The notes below the pieces were generated by a model. That model saw only the letters and a list, made by a program, of their open reading frames with translations. It did not search any database and was not told the DNA's origin. Below, piece by piece: positions 1 through 10,550 of a DNA stretch of 64,000 nt. A program made the translations under genes and the position numbers. Origin of the DNA: Spongiactinospora rosea (lineage in GTDB: Bacteria; Actinomycetota; Actinomycetes; Streptosporangiales; Streptosporangiaceae); NCBI RefSeq assembly GCF_003315795.1, contig NZ_QMEY01000004.1, positions 124,001 through 188,000 of the forward strand. Direction: 5' to 3'. The stretch's first letter is position 1, and each line of letters starts with the position of its first letter.

Positions 1-3000
1 TACCGGCCGTCGCCGCGCCGGTCCAGCCGGGCCTCGCTCCAGGTCGCCCCGTCGTCGTAGGAGAGCTGGACCTTGGCGCCCGCCATGCGCGGGGACGCCG
101 CGCCGGTCGGGTGCCGCACGGTGAGGCCGAACGTGTGGCGTCCGTGGGCCCGTACGGCGTTGCGCAGGTCCACGCCGAGGTCGTAGTCGATCCGCAGCAG
201 CGGCAGCACCTCCCGCTCGGCGGTGTGCGCCGAGGTGAAGGTGTGGGTGGTCGCCGTGCGGACGGCGGTCCCCCACCACTGCTCGGTGCGCTCACTGGTC
301 TGCTCCAGGCGGTACGCGGCCCGCTCCGGCGGCATCGGCACGGCCGTGTTGTACAGCCGGTCGCCCTCGTGCAGCAGCGTGCCGTCGCGGTACAGCCGCG
401 CGTGGGTGCGGTCGCCCGGAGTGGACACGAACCCGAAGTGGTCGGGGTCGGAGTCGCCGAACTCGGGCACGATGAACCGCGCGGTGTCGCCCGTGCGGAA
501 GGGCGGCAGACCGTAGGGGGTGTGGCTGGGCGCGTCGATCCGCGGCTGGCCGGGGCCGCCGGGGGCGAACCAGTGCTCGGTGACCTTCTGCCCGGCCCGG
601 TAGGTCCGGTCGCCGGTCATCAGCTCGCCGCGGCCGAAGCCCGAGCGGTCGGCGCGGACGCGCACGGAAAGGTCGCCGCCGGTCGTCCACTCGTCGCGGC
701 TCATCGCCCCGTCGATCGTGGACGGCTTGACCGCCACGCCGCCCATGTACGGGCGGAAACTGGCCCGCGAGACCGAGCCCTGCTCATCGGTGGTGTCGTG
801 GTAGTTCGCGTCGATCCTGGCCATGGTCCGCGGCGAGATGTCGTAGCGCAGGTCGCGCGGCACGCCGTCGCTCCAGCGGATCACGTCGTACCAGTAGGGG
901 CTGACGGGCGTGCCCTCAAGGCGGACCCTGCGGGCCTTGCGCAGCTTGGCCGCCTCCTCGTACCCGGCGGTGAACGCGGGGGCCCCGAGGTCGAAGCCCC
1001 AGTACGACAGCGCGCCGGCGCGCTCGTTGTTGGCCAGTACCACGACGGCCGCGCCCGCCGCGATGGCGCTCTCCACGGCCGGGAACCCGGGCCGTCCCGA
1101 CTGGTAGGTCAGCAGCGCGAGCCTGCCGCGCAGATCCACGCCGGTGAAGTCCTCGCGGGTGCCGCCGTCGAAGACCGGCAGGTCCAGCCGCCCGTCGAAG
1201 GCCGGGCCGTGTTCCATGTGGACCAGCCGGACCTTCTCACCGCGCGGGATCGTCCTGGCGGTGGCGACCGGCGCGTACAGGTCCCAGCGGTGGTAGACCT
1301 CGAACCAGCCGGACTTCGCCTTGGGGATGGGCGCGGCGTAGGCGCGTTCGGTGGCCCGGGTCATCATCCAGGAGGAGTGCAGCCCGCCCTGGCCTTCGGT
1401 GCCCTGCCGGATGTGCCCGATGGTGACCTGGGAGTGCTCGACCGGGCGCGCGGTGGAGAGCCTGATCTGGCCGGCCCGGCGTCCGTCGATGCGCACCGTG
1501 GCCGGGCCGGTGATCTTGACGTCCGGGTCGCCCGCGAAGACGAACTCGGCCGGGTGGATGCCGGGCTGCCTGCGCTCCAGCATGGTGGCCATCATCGAGT
1601 AGCGGCCCGCGGGGAGTTCGGCGCGCAGCGTGCCCTCGTCGGTGAAGGCGAGGTCGTGGAACTCGTCGGTGTCCAGGTTGAGGACGTCCAGGCCGGAGTC
1701 CGCGCCGGGCCTGCCGCCGTCCCGGTAGACCGCGTCGATCCGCACCGGGTACAGCTCGGGGGTGACGGACTGGGCGACCGCGACGGAGATCTCCGCGCCG
1801 GGGCCGGTGGCCCGCAGGTGGCCGCCGTAGCGGCCGTAGTCGCCCTTGGCGGGATCGACGGTGACCACCACAGGCGCCCGGCCGCCTGCCGGGATCTCGG
1901 TGCGCGCGGTGGAGAGGGCGAACATGCCCGCGGGGGCGGGGGCGCCCTTGGCGTCGCGTACGTCCAGGGCGAGGTCCAGCGCGGCGGGGGCGGTGCCGGT
2001 GTTGACCAGTTCCACGGTCGCGGTGCGGGGCTCGCTGCCGGCCATGGCCCGGGGCATGCTGAGCGTGCCGGGCTCGGCGTGGACCTGCTGGGACACCGCC
2101 CTGGCGGCGTCCAGCCGCCCCGAGCCCATCGCGTCCAGCGGGCCGTCCACCGGCTTGGCGGTGGAGACCAGCGCGGCCTTGAGCTGCGCCGGGGTCCAGT
2201 CGGGGTGGCGCTGGACGAGCAGCGCGGCGGCCCCCGCGACGTGCGGGGTCGCCATCGACGTGCCGTTCAGCGAGGTGTGCAGGTCGTCCACGGGGGTGCC
2301 GAGCGCGGTGCCCGCCGCGCGGGCGGCGACGATGCCGACGCCGGGGGCGGTGATCTCCGGCTTGAGCGCGTCGTCGCCGAGGCGCGGCCCGCGGGAGGAG
2401 AAGGACGCGAGTTCGTCGGTCTTGCTCACCGCGCCGACGGTGAGCGCCGAGTCGGCGGCGGCCGGGGAGGCGACGGTCCTGTCCTGCGGTCCGGAGTTGC
2501 CCGCGGCCACCACGAACAGCGCGCCCGATTCCTGCGACATGCCGTCCAGGGCGCGGCTCAGCGGGTCCTGGCCGTCGCTCGGCTCGCTGGTGCCGAGGCT
2601 CATGTTGATGACGTCCACCCGCTGGGCGGCGGCCCACTCCATGCCCGCGACGATCTGCGACAGCGAGCCCTCGCCCTTGGCGTTGAGCACCTTGCCGACG
2701 TACAGGGACGCGCCCGGGGCGACGCCCTTGCCCTTGCCGCCGGAGGCGGCCCCGCTGCCCGCGACGGTCGCGGCCACGTGCGTGCCGTGGCCGTTGCGGT
2801 CCACGGCGTCGGTGGTGTCGGTGAAGTCGGCCGTCTCGGCGATGCGGTCCTTGACGTCGGGGTGGGCGGGGTCGATGCCGGTGTCGAGCACGGCGACCTT
2901 GACGCCCTTGCCGTCGAAGCCCGCCTGCCAGGCGGCGGGCGCGCCGATCCGCGGCACGCTGTCGGCGAGTGTGGCCCGTACCGGGCGGTCCAGCCACACC

Positions 3001-3605
3001 TTGGCGTACGACGCGGCGGCCCGGCCGCGCTCCCCCGCCGAGATGGCGTTCCAGAACTCGGCGGCCTTGGCGGGCGGCCGTTCCACGGCGGTGGCCGAGG
3101 CGCTGCGCAGCACGCGCGTACGCCGCGCGCCCGCCGGGGCGGGCTGGGCGGCCAGCGTGCGCGCCGCGTCCTTGCCATAGGTGAGGACCAGCGGCAGCGC
3201 CGGGCGGTGCGCGTCGTCGTAGCCCGCCTCGATCAGGCCGGTGACGTTGAACAGCTCGCGGTCCAGCCGGTCGGCGGCGAGCAGCGGGCGCGCGTCCGAG
3301 GGCACCACGTACATGTCGCCGTGCCGCTCGGTGACCTTGAGGTCGGGCAGCGGCCGACCGGCGGGGCCGGGGCGGGGCGCGACCGCCCGCCGCCCGTCGG
3401 GGTAGGTCTGGACTTCGACGACGTCGCCGGTGATCAGTGTGAGCGTGTGCCTGGACGCCGGTGCGGCGGGCGCCGCACCGGGACTCTCCGGCTCCGCGCC
3501 CGCGGGCGCGGCGGGCCCGAGGGCCAGGCAGGCGGCCAGCAGCCCGGCCCCCGCCGTCACCGCGGCGACCCGGGGAACTCGGGTAACGCGGGAAAGTGGT
3601 CGCAT
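1..3605 (-). CDS. Secreted S8 (subtilisin-like) serine peptidase, 3' end cut by window edge
   Basis: The reading frame starts at an ATG (3603-3605) with a GGGAGG ribosome site nine bases upstream and stays open to base 1, giving about 1,201 codons without a stop. An arginine-containing N-terminus followed by a hydrophobic alanine/leucine-rich stretch ending near AGA reads as a signal peptide, so the enzyme is probably exported. The catalytic triad is visible as D241 in VAVLDTGID, H276 in NGHGTHVA and S450 in GTSMATPHVAGA; the oxyanion Asn lies in VVAAGNSGP. About residues 800-870 resemble a protease-associated domain. The long C-terminal part is beta-rich by composition and unassigned. The role is extracellular protein degradation. 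The missing C-terminus leaves any anchor or repeat domain unknown. Confidence 0.93.
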   Translation of the reverse strand, partial: MRPLSRVTRVPRVAAVTAGAGLLAACLALGPAAPAGAEPESPGAAPAAPASRHTLTLITGDVVEVQTYPDGRRAVAPRPGPAGRPLPDLKVTERHGDMYVVPSDARPLLAADRLDRELFNVTGLIEAGYDDAHRPALPLVLTYGKDAARTLAAQPAPAGARRTRVLRSASATAVERPPAKAAEFWNAISAGERGRAAASYAKVWLDRPVRATLADSVPRIGAPAAWQAGFDGKGVKVAVLDTGIDPAHPDVKDRIAETADFTDTTDAVDRNGHGTHVAATVAGSGAASGGKGKGVAPGASLYVGKVLNAKGEGSLSQIVAGMEWAAAQRVDVINMSLGTSEPSDGQDPLSRALDGMSQESGALFVVAAGNSGPQDRTVASPAAADSALTVGAVSKTDELASFSSRGPRLGDDALKPEITAPGVGIVAARAAGTALGTPVDDLHTSLNGTSMATPHVAGAAALLVQRHPDWTPAQLKAALVSTAKPVDGPLDAMGSGRLDAARAVSQQVHAEPGTLSMPRAMAGSEPRTATVELVNTGTAPAALDLALDVRDAKGAPAPAGMFALSTARTEIPAGGRAPVVVTVDPAKGDYGRYGGHLRATGPGAEISVAVAQSVTPELYPVRIDAVYRDGGRPGADSGLDVLNLDTDEFHDLAFTDEGTLRAELPAGRYSMMATMLERRQPGIHPAEFVFAGDPDVKITGPATVRIDGRRAGQIRLSTARPVEHSQVTIGHIRQGTEGQGGLHSSWMMTRATERAYAAPIPKAKSGWFEVYHRWDLYAPVATARTIPRGEKVRLVHMEHGPAFDGRLDLPVFDGGTREDFTGVDLRGRLALLTYQSGRPGFPAVESAIAAGAAVVVLANNERAGALSYWGFDLGAPAFTAGYEEAAKLRKARRVRLEGTPVSPYWYDVIRWSDGVPRDLRYDISPRTMARIDANYHDTTDEQGSVSRASFRPYMGGVAVKPSTIDGAMSRDEWTTGGDLSVRVRADRSGFGRGELMTGDRTYRAGQKVTEHWFAPGGPGQPRIDAPSHTPYGLPPFRTGDTARFIVPEFGDSDPDHFGFVSTPGDRTHARLYRDGTLLHEGDRLYNTAVPMPPERAAYRLEQTSERTEQWWGTAVRTATTHTFTSAHTAEREVLPLLRIDYDLGVDLRNAVRAHGRHTFGLTVRHPTGAASPRMAGAKVQLSYDDGATWSEARLDRRGDGR

Positions 3606-3967
3606 CCTTGGGGTCCTCCCTGAATCCACGCGGTGGCCACGGGGGTGCGGCGCTACCACGCGGAGATCATGCTTGAGAAGAACGGATCTGCCGACAATCC
3701 TTTTTGACGGCGGTTATCCGTCATGTCGCCTTCTCGCCACCCAGCCGCCATGGGCGCGGGCTAATCCACCCCCCGGTGTAGTCCCAGATCAGCCGAGCGG
3801 GGGACGACCGCGCGGGGGCCGCTCGCGCAGGATGTGAACGTGCGGCACGAGGGGGTTCGGGCCGCACTGGAGGGGGTGCCGCCGGGCGGTCCCGCGCCGG
3901 GGGCGCGGGTCCGCCGGTGGTGTGACGAAGATCGCAGCGGTTCACGGCGCCACCCCGGCCCAATGCT

Positions 3968-4010
3968 CTACGGCTTGTAGTACTACTGAAGGTAGAACTA
4001 CAGCTTGTAG
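3968..4010 (+). promoter_or_regulatory. Three tandem CTAC-N5-GTAG dyads, putative cyd operator
   Basis: Three copies of CTAC-N5-GTAG lie at 3968-3980, 3983-3995 and 3998-4010, exactly 15 bp apart. Copies 1 and 3 are nearly identical (CTACGGCTTGTAG and CTACAGCTTGTAG); copy 2 keeps only the arms. The last ends 24 bp before the cydA start. The spacing suggests cooperative binding of repressor dimers. The arms recall BlaI/MecI or CopY boxes (TACA-N2-TGTA), but the spacer length differs, so the regulator is unknown. The rest of the gap 3606-4033 (428 bp) shows no gene; the peptidase promoter must lie in its left part. Confidence 0.6.
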
Positions 4011-4033
4011 AGCTTCGCTCGTGAGGGGGAAGA

Positions 4034-5431
4034 TTGGAAGCCCTGGACCTGGCCCGGTGGCAGTTCGGGATCACCACCGTGTACCACTTTCTGTTCGTAC
4101 CGCTGACCATCGGCCTGGGCGTCTTCGTGGCCGGTCTGCAGACGGCCTGGCACCGCACCGGCAAAGCGCACTACCTCACGCTGACCAAGTTCTTCGGCAA
4201 GCTGTTTCTGATCAACTTCGCCATGGGCGTGGTCACCGGCATCGTGCAGGAGTTCCAGTTCGGAATGAACTGGAGTGAGTACTCCATATTCGTCGGGGAC
4301 GTCTTCGGCGCGCCGCTGGCGATGGAGGCGCTGCTGGCGTTCTTCCTTGAGTCGACGTTCCTGGGATTGTGGATCTTCGGCTGGGACCGGTTGCCCAAGC
4401 GCGTCCACCTGGCCACCATCTGGGCCGCGGCTATCGGCTCCAACCTGTCGGCGTACTTCATCCTCGCCGCCAACGCCTGGATGAAGCACCCGGTCGGGTA
4501 CACCGTGGTGGACGGCAAGGCCCGGATGACCGACCTGTGGGCGGTGCTCACCAACTCCACGGCAGTCGCGCAGGTCCCCCACGTGGTGGGGGCGGCCTTC
4601 GTGGTGGCGGGCGGCTTCGTGATCGCCGTCAGCGGCTACCGCATCCTGCGCGAACGCCGGGCGGGCAACGGCGCCGACGCCCGGACCTGGCGCAGCGGCC
4701 TGCGCGCCGCGCTGGTCATGACGGCGGTGGCGGGGGCCGTGGTGGCCGGTACCGGCGACATGTCGGCCAAGCTGCTGCACGAGCAGCAGCCGATGAAGCT
4801 GGCCGCCGCCGAAGGGCTGCGCCACGACGAGAGCGGCGCGCCGTTCTCGGTCGTGCCCGGTGTGGAGATCCCCGGCCTGCTCAGCCTCCTGGCCACGAAC
4901 GACCCCGGCGCGGTGATCCAGGGCGCCGACGACATCCAGCGCCGCTTCGCCGCCGAATTCGGGCCCGGCGACTACCAGCCGAACATGCCCGTCGTCTTCT
5001 GGTCCTTCCGGGTCATGATCGTGTTCGGCATGGCCACGGTGGGGCTCTCGCTGCTCGGCCTGTGGCTCACCCGCAAGCGCCGGCGCGGCGGCGAACGTCC
5101 GCTGCCCGCCTGGTTCGCCCGCGCATGCCTGCTCGCCCTGCCGCTGCCCACGCTCGCGGTGATCGCCGGCTGGCTGCTCAGCGAGATCGGCAGGCAGCCG
5201 TGGACCGTCGCCGGCGAACTGCTCACCGCGGCCAGCGTGTCGCCCGGCGTCAGCCTGACCGAGGTCGCCATCTCCCTCGCGGTCTTCACCGCCCTGTACG
5301 GCGTGCTCGCCGTCGCCGAGTTCGCGCTGCTGGCCCGCTACGTCAAGGCGGGGCCGCAGGAGGAGCCCGCCGTACGGCAGGGCCAGGACGACGACGACTC
5401 CCCCGCCCTCCAGCCCACCCTCATGTACTGA
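4034..5431 (+). CDS. cydA: Cytochrome bd oxidase subunit I
   Basis: This 465-residue integral membrane protein is the quinol-oxidising and heme-bearing subunit of the bd-type terminal oxidase, which reduces O2 to water with high affinity. H18 in TVYHFLFVP corresponds to the axial ligand H19 of the E. coli protein, and GWLLSEIGRQPW (379-390) matches the CydA signature GWxxxExGRQPW. The Q-loop is short, as is usual outside proteobacteria. I chose the TTG at 4034 because GAGGGGGAAG stands just before it and translation begins MEALDLARWQFG, a normal CydA N-terminus. cydB follows after 12 bp. The upstream dyad array suggests transcriptional repression, probably by a redox or oxygen cue, although the effector is not known. 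Confidence 0.97.
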   Translation: MEALDLARWQFGITTVYHFLFVPLTIGLGVFVAGLQTAWHRTGKAHYLTLTKFFGKLFLINFAMGVVTGIVQEFQFGMNWSEYSIFVGDVFGAPLAMEALLAFFLESTFLGLWIFGWDRLPKRVHLATIWAAAIGSNLSAYFILAANAWMKHPVGYTVVDGKARMTDLWAVLTNSTAVAQVPHVVGAAFVVAGGFVIAVSGYRILRERRAGNGADARTWRSGLRAALVMTAVAGAVVAGTGDMSAKLLHEQQPMKLAAAEGLRHDESGAPFSVVPGVEIPGLLSLLATNDPGAVIQGADDIQRRFAAEFGPGDYQPNMPVVFWSFRVMIVFGMATVGLSLLGLWLTRKRRRGGERPLPAWFARACLLALPLPTLAVIAGWLLSEIGRQPWTVAGELLTAASVSPGVSLTEVAISLAVFTALYGVLAVAEFALLARYVKAGPQEEPAVRQGQDDDDSPALQPTLMY

Positions 5432-5443
5432 TCTGGGGCACGC

Positions 5444-6373
5444 ATGGAACTCACCACCGTCTGGTTCGTCATCATCGCCTTCCTGTGGACCGGCTACTTC
5501 GTCCTTGAGGGCTTCGACTTCGGCGTCGGGATGCTCGCGCCCGTCCTTTCCCGCAGCGAGCCCGAGCGCCGCCAGGTGCTCACCACCATCGGCCCGGTGT
5601 GGGACGGCAACGAGGTGTGGCTGATCACCGCGGTCGGCGCCATGTTCGCCGCGTTCCCCGCCTGGTACGCGGGCCTGTTCAGCACCTTCTACCTGCCGGT
5701 GCTGCTCGTCCTCGCCGGGCTGATCGTGCGCGGCGTCGCGCTGGAGTGGCGCGGGAAGGTCGCCACGGACCGCGAGCGGTCCTGGTGCGACCTGGCCATC
5801 TTCGCGGGCAGCGCGCTGCCGGCGTTCCTGTGGGGCGCGATCTTCGCGGCCGTGCTGACCGGCAGCGGCCCGGCCGCCATCGTCGGCGGGGTGTTCGCGC
5901 TGGCCCTGTGCCTGCTGCACGGCGCGGTGTTCCTCGCGCTGCGGACCGAGGGCCCGGTACGCCGGCGCGCCCGCCGGGCCGCGCTGACCGCCTCCCTGGC
6001 CGCCGTCCCCACCGGCGTGGCCGCCCTGTCGGCCATCCCCGCGGGCGGTTCCCCGCTGCTCTGGGCGGTCGCGCTGGCCGCGATGGCCGCCCTCGCCTCG
6101 GCGGTGGCGTTCGCCTGGCGGCGCCGGGAGGGCTGGGCGTTCGCGGCGACCGCGGGGGCCATCGCGCTGGGCACGGCGGCGCTGTTCGGCGCGCTGTGGC
6201 CGGAGCCGCTGCCCGGCCTCACGGTCACCGAGGCCGCCTCGGCCCCGTACACGCTGGGCGTGCTCACCTGGATCGGGCTGATCGCGCTGCCGTTCGTGAT
6301 GGGCTACCAGGGCTGGACGTACTGGGTGTTCCGCAAGCGCGTGGCCAGCGCCCCGCTGTCCAAGGTCGGCTGA
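5444..6373 (+). CDS. cydB: Cytochrome bd oxidase subunit II
   Basis: A 309-residue polytopic membrane protein beginning MELTTVWFVIIAFLWTGYFVLEGFDFGVGML, which contains the conserved CydB GFDFGVG element. It lacks quinol-binding residues and stabilises the heme assembly of CydA. It is shorter than the E. coli protein (379 residues) but in line with short actinobacterial forms. It starts 12 bp after cydA, so the two form one transcription unit. The ABC transporter genes cydD and cydC, which often follow, are absent: the next gene is convergent with one base between stops. Confidence 0.96.
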   Translation: MELTTVWFVIIAFLWTGYFVLEGFDFGVGMLAPVLSRSEPERRQVLTTIGPVWDGNEVWLITAVGAMFAAFPAWYAGLFSTFYLPVLLVLAGLIVRGVALEWRGKVATDRERSWCDLAIFAGSALPAFLWGAIFAAVLTGSGPAAIVGGVFALALCLLHGAVFLALRTEGPVRRRARRAALTASLAAVPTGVAALSAIPAGGSPLLWAVALAAMAALASAVAFAWRRREGWAFAATAGAIALGTAALFGALWPEPLPGLTVTEAASAPYTLGVLTWIGLIALPFVMGYQGWTYWVFRKRVASAPLSKVG

Positions 6374-6374
6374 C

Positions 6375-8767
<2,393 letters not shown>

Positions 8768-8771
<4 letters not shown>

Positions 8772-9346
8772 GACTCCTCCGCGATCAGGCCGGCCGCGCG
8801 GTGGACGGCCTTGACGATGTTCTGGTAGCCGGTGCAGCGGCACAGGTTGCCGGAGATGCCCTCGCGCACCCGGCGTTCGGTGGGCGTGGGGTCCTCCCGC
8901 AGCAGGGCGGTCACCGCGCACAGGAAGCCGGGGGTGCAGAAGCCGCACTGCAGGGCGTGGCACTCGGCGAAGGCCCGCTGCACGGGCGACATCGCGCCGT
9001 CCGCGCGGGCGAGTCCTTCGACCGTGGTGACCTCCCGGCCGTCCACGGTGACCGCGAGGGTCAGGCAGGAGCGGACCGGCTCGCCGTCCAGCAGTACGGT
9101 GCAGCAGCCGCACACGCCGTGCTCGCAGCCGACGTGAGTGCCGGTCAGGGCGAGGTCGTGGCGCAGGAAGTCCGACAGCAGGCGGCGGGGCGGCACGATC
9201 GCCCGCCGCCGCACGCCGTTGACCGTCAACTCCACGGGCAACTCCACGGGCAACTCCACGGGCAGCTCACCAGGCGGCCGGGCCGATGGGGCGGCAGGTG
9301 GGGCGGCGGGCGGCGGGGAGGCGTCCGGGCCGTCCTGGTCAGGCAT
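8768..9346 (-). CDS. Molybdenum hydroxylase [2Fe-2S] subunit (CoxS-like)
   Basis: A 192-residue electron-transfer subunit with two [2Fe-2S] clusters: a plant-ferredoxin-type CEHGVCGCC...C set, then the C-terminal CGFC...CRC set ending CRCTGYQNIVKAV. The ATG at 9346 has AGGAGGG six to seven bases upstream and overlaps the end of the FAD subunit gene by 8 bp. The first ~45 residues are an unusual Pro/Ala-rich extension followed by repeated PVEL units encoded by a 12-bp tandem repeat; most family members start near the TVNGVRR segment. Confidence 0.94.
9227..9262. repeat. 12-bp tandem repeat inside the Fe-S subunit gene
   Basis: Three perfect head-to-tail copies of CAACTCCACGGG (9227-9238, 9239-9250, 9251-9262) followed by a degenerate fourth copy. 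The unit is a multiple of three, so copy-number change adds or removes four residues (PVEL) at the N-terminus without breaking the frame. Confidence 0.9.
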
Positions 9347-10196
9347 CGGCGGCCCTCCTGGACGCCTCGGCCAGCGCCCGCTCGGTCAGGACCCCGGTCA
9401 GGTGCCGCCGGTAGGCGGCGCTCGCGTGGACGTCGTCCTCGGGCTCGATCCGCTCGCGTACGGTGTGCGCCGCCGCCGCCCAGTCGCCCGCGCCCGCCTC
9501 GGCGGTGACATCGACGACGATCGGGACCGGGCCGACGCCCGCGCACGCCACCCTGGCCTCCTCCAGCCCGAGGTCGGCGCGCATGGTGACCACCGCGGCC
9601 ACCCCCGCCAGCGCGAAGTCGCCGTGCCGCCGCGACACCTCGTGGAAGGCCGTGCCGGTGCGCGGCGGCAGGGCCGGGAAGAGCGCCGAGACCGCGAGGT
9701 CGCCGGGCCCGGCGGCCACTTCCAGCGGACCGGTGAAGAACGCCCGCGCGGGCACGTCGCGCTCGCCGCCATCAGCGCTCGCCAGCCGTACCGAGCCGTC
9801 CAGCACCGCGAGCACGGCGGGCAGCTCGGCGGCCGGGTCGGCGTGGACCAGGCTGCCCACCACCGTGCCGCGGTTGCGGATCACCGGGTGGGCGACCAGC
9901 CGCAGCGCCTGGCGCAGCAGCGGCTGGACGGCGGCGGCCTCCTCGGAACGCTCCACGCGCGCCTGCCGGGTGAGCGCGCCGACGCGCACCCCGTCCGGCC
10001 CGGCGGTGAGGGTGTCCAGCCCCGCGACACGGTTGATGTCGACGACCGTGCCAGGGGCGGCGAGGCGCATGTTCAGCAGCGGGATCAGGCTCTGCCCGCC
10101 GGCCAGGACCTTGCCGTCCTCGCCCACCGCGGCGAGGTCGGCGAGCGCCTGCCCGACCTCGCGCGGCGCGCGGTACGCGAATGGAGGTGGCTTCAC
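9339..10196 (-). CDS. Molybdenum hydroxylase FAD-binding subunit (CoxM-like)
   Basis: A 285-residue FAD subunit that passes electrons from the Fe-S subunit to the acceptor. FAD-binding elements are visible as LAGGQSLIPLLNMRLA and IRNRGTVVGSLVHADPAAELPAVL, both characteristic of the PCMH-type FAD domain. The GTG at 10196 is preceded by GGAGGGAGC, which decides the start; upstream in-frame codons lack a ribosome site. It is first of the three subunit genes and overlaps the next by 8 bp. Confidence 0.94.
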   Translation of the reverse strand: MKPPPFAYRAPREVGQALADLAAVGEDGKVLAGGQSLIPLLNMRLAAPGTVVDINRVAGLDTLTAGPDGVRVGALTRQARVERSEEAAAVQPLLRQALRLVAHPVIRNRGTVVGSLVHADPAAELPAVLAVLDGSVRLASADGGERDVPARAFFTGPLEVAAGPGDLAVSALFPALPPRTGTAFHEVSRRHGDFALAGVAAVVTMRADLGLEEARVACAGVGPVPIVVDVTAEAGAGDWAAAAHTVRERIEPEDDVHASAAYRRHLTGVLTERALAEASRRAADA

Positions 10197-10263
10197 GCTC
10201 CCTCCAGTACCCAAGTCGCGGCGCGGTCCCCCGTCCCCCGGCCACGATCTTTCAATGCGATGA

Positions 10264-10282
10264 TCTTCCACATCGTGGAAGA
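10264..10282. promoter_or_regulatory. Perfect 19-bp dyad upstream of the molybdenum hydroxylase genes
   Basis: TCTTCCAC-ATC-GTGGAAGA is a perfect inverted repeat with 8-bp arms, 68-86 bp upstream of the FAD-subunit start and 20 bp after the stop of the S4 gene on the same strand. It is AT-richer than the surroundings and has no T-tract, so an operator (possibly for the neighbouring PucR protein) is preferred, with a terminator as the alternative. Confidence 0.45.
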
Positions 10283-10301
10283 CGGCCGGTGAGCGGCGGT
10301 G

Positions 10302-10520
10302 TCAGGTGGCCGCGACGACGCGGATCTGGAAGCCTTCGCCGGTGACGGTGTGCCCGGCGCGGATCTTGCGGGCCTTGCGGAGCTCCACCTCGCCGTCGAC
10401 CATGACCTCGCCCTCGGCGACCAGGTGCTTGGCCGCGCCGCCGGTGTCGGTGACGCCGCACACCTTGAGCAGGTCGCACAGCGGAATGTATTCGGTCTCC
10501 AGCTCGAAGGTCTCGTTCAC
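10302..10520 (-). CDS. Small S4-domain RNA-binding protein (YbcJ-like)
   Basis: A 72-residue protein that is almost entirely one S4 fold: the segment PLCDLLKVCGVTDTGGAAKHLVAEGEVMVDGEVELRKA holds the alpha-L motif that binds structured RNA. Similar stand-alone proteins are annotated YbcJ or RlbA and may bind rRNA, but their precise target is not established. The start is a GTG with only a weak ribosome site. It sits 30 bp after the PucR gene on the same strand, so it may be cotranscribed by position alone. Confidence 0.8.
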   Translation of the reverse strand: MNETFELETEYIPLCDLLKVCGVTDTGGAAKHLVAEGEVMVDGEVELRKARKIRAGHTVTGEGFQIRVVAAT

Positions 10521-10550
10521 CCGGCCAGGATACGGCCCCGGCGGGCCCGC

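Noticed and set aside
111..3623. Long open frame on the plus strand across the peptidase gene
   Set aside because: It is antisense to a gene with intact catalytic motifs, and its Arg/Gly/Ala-rich composition is what GC-biased codons give in another frame.
9227..9262. CRISPR-like repeat
   Set aside because: Units are 12 bp with no spacers and lie inside a coding region.
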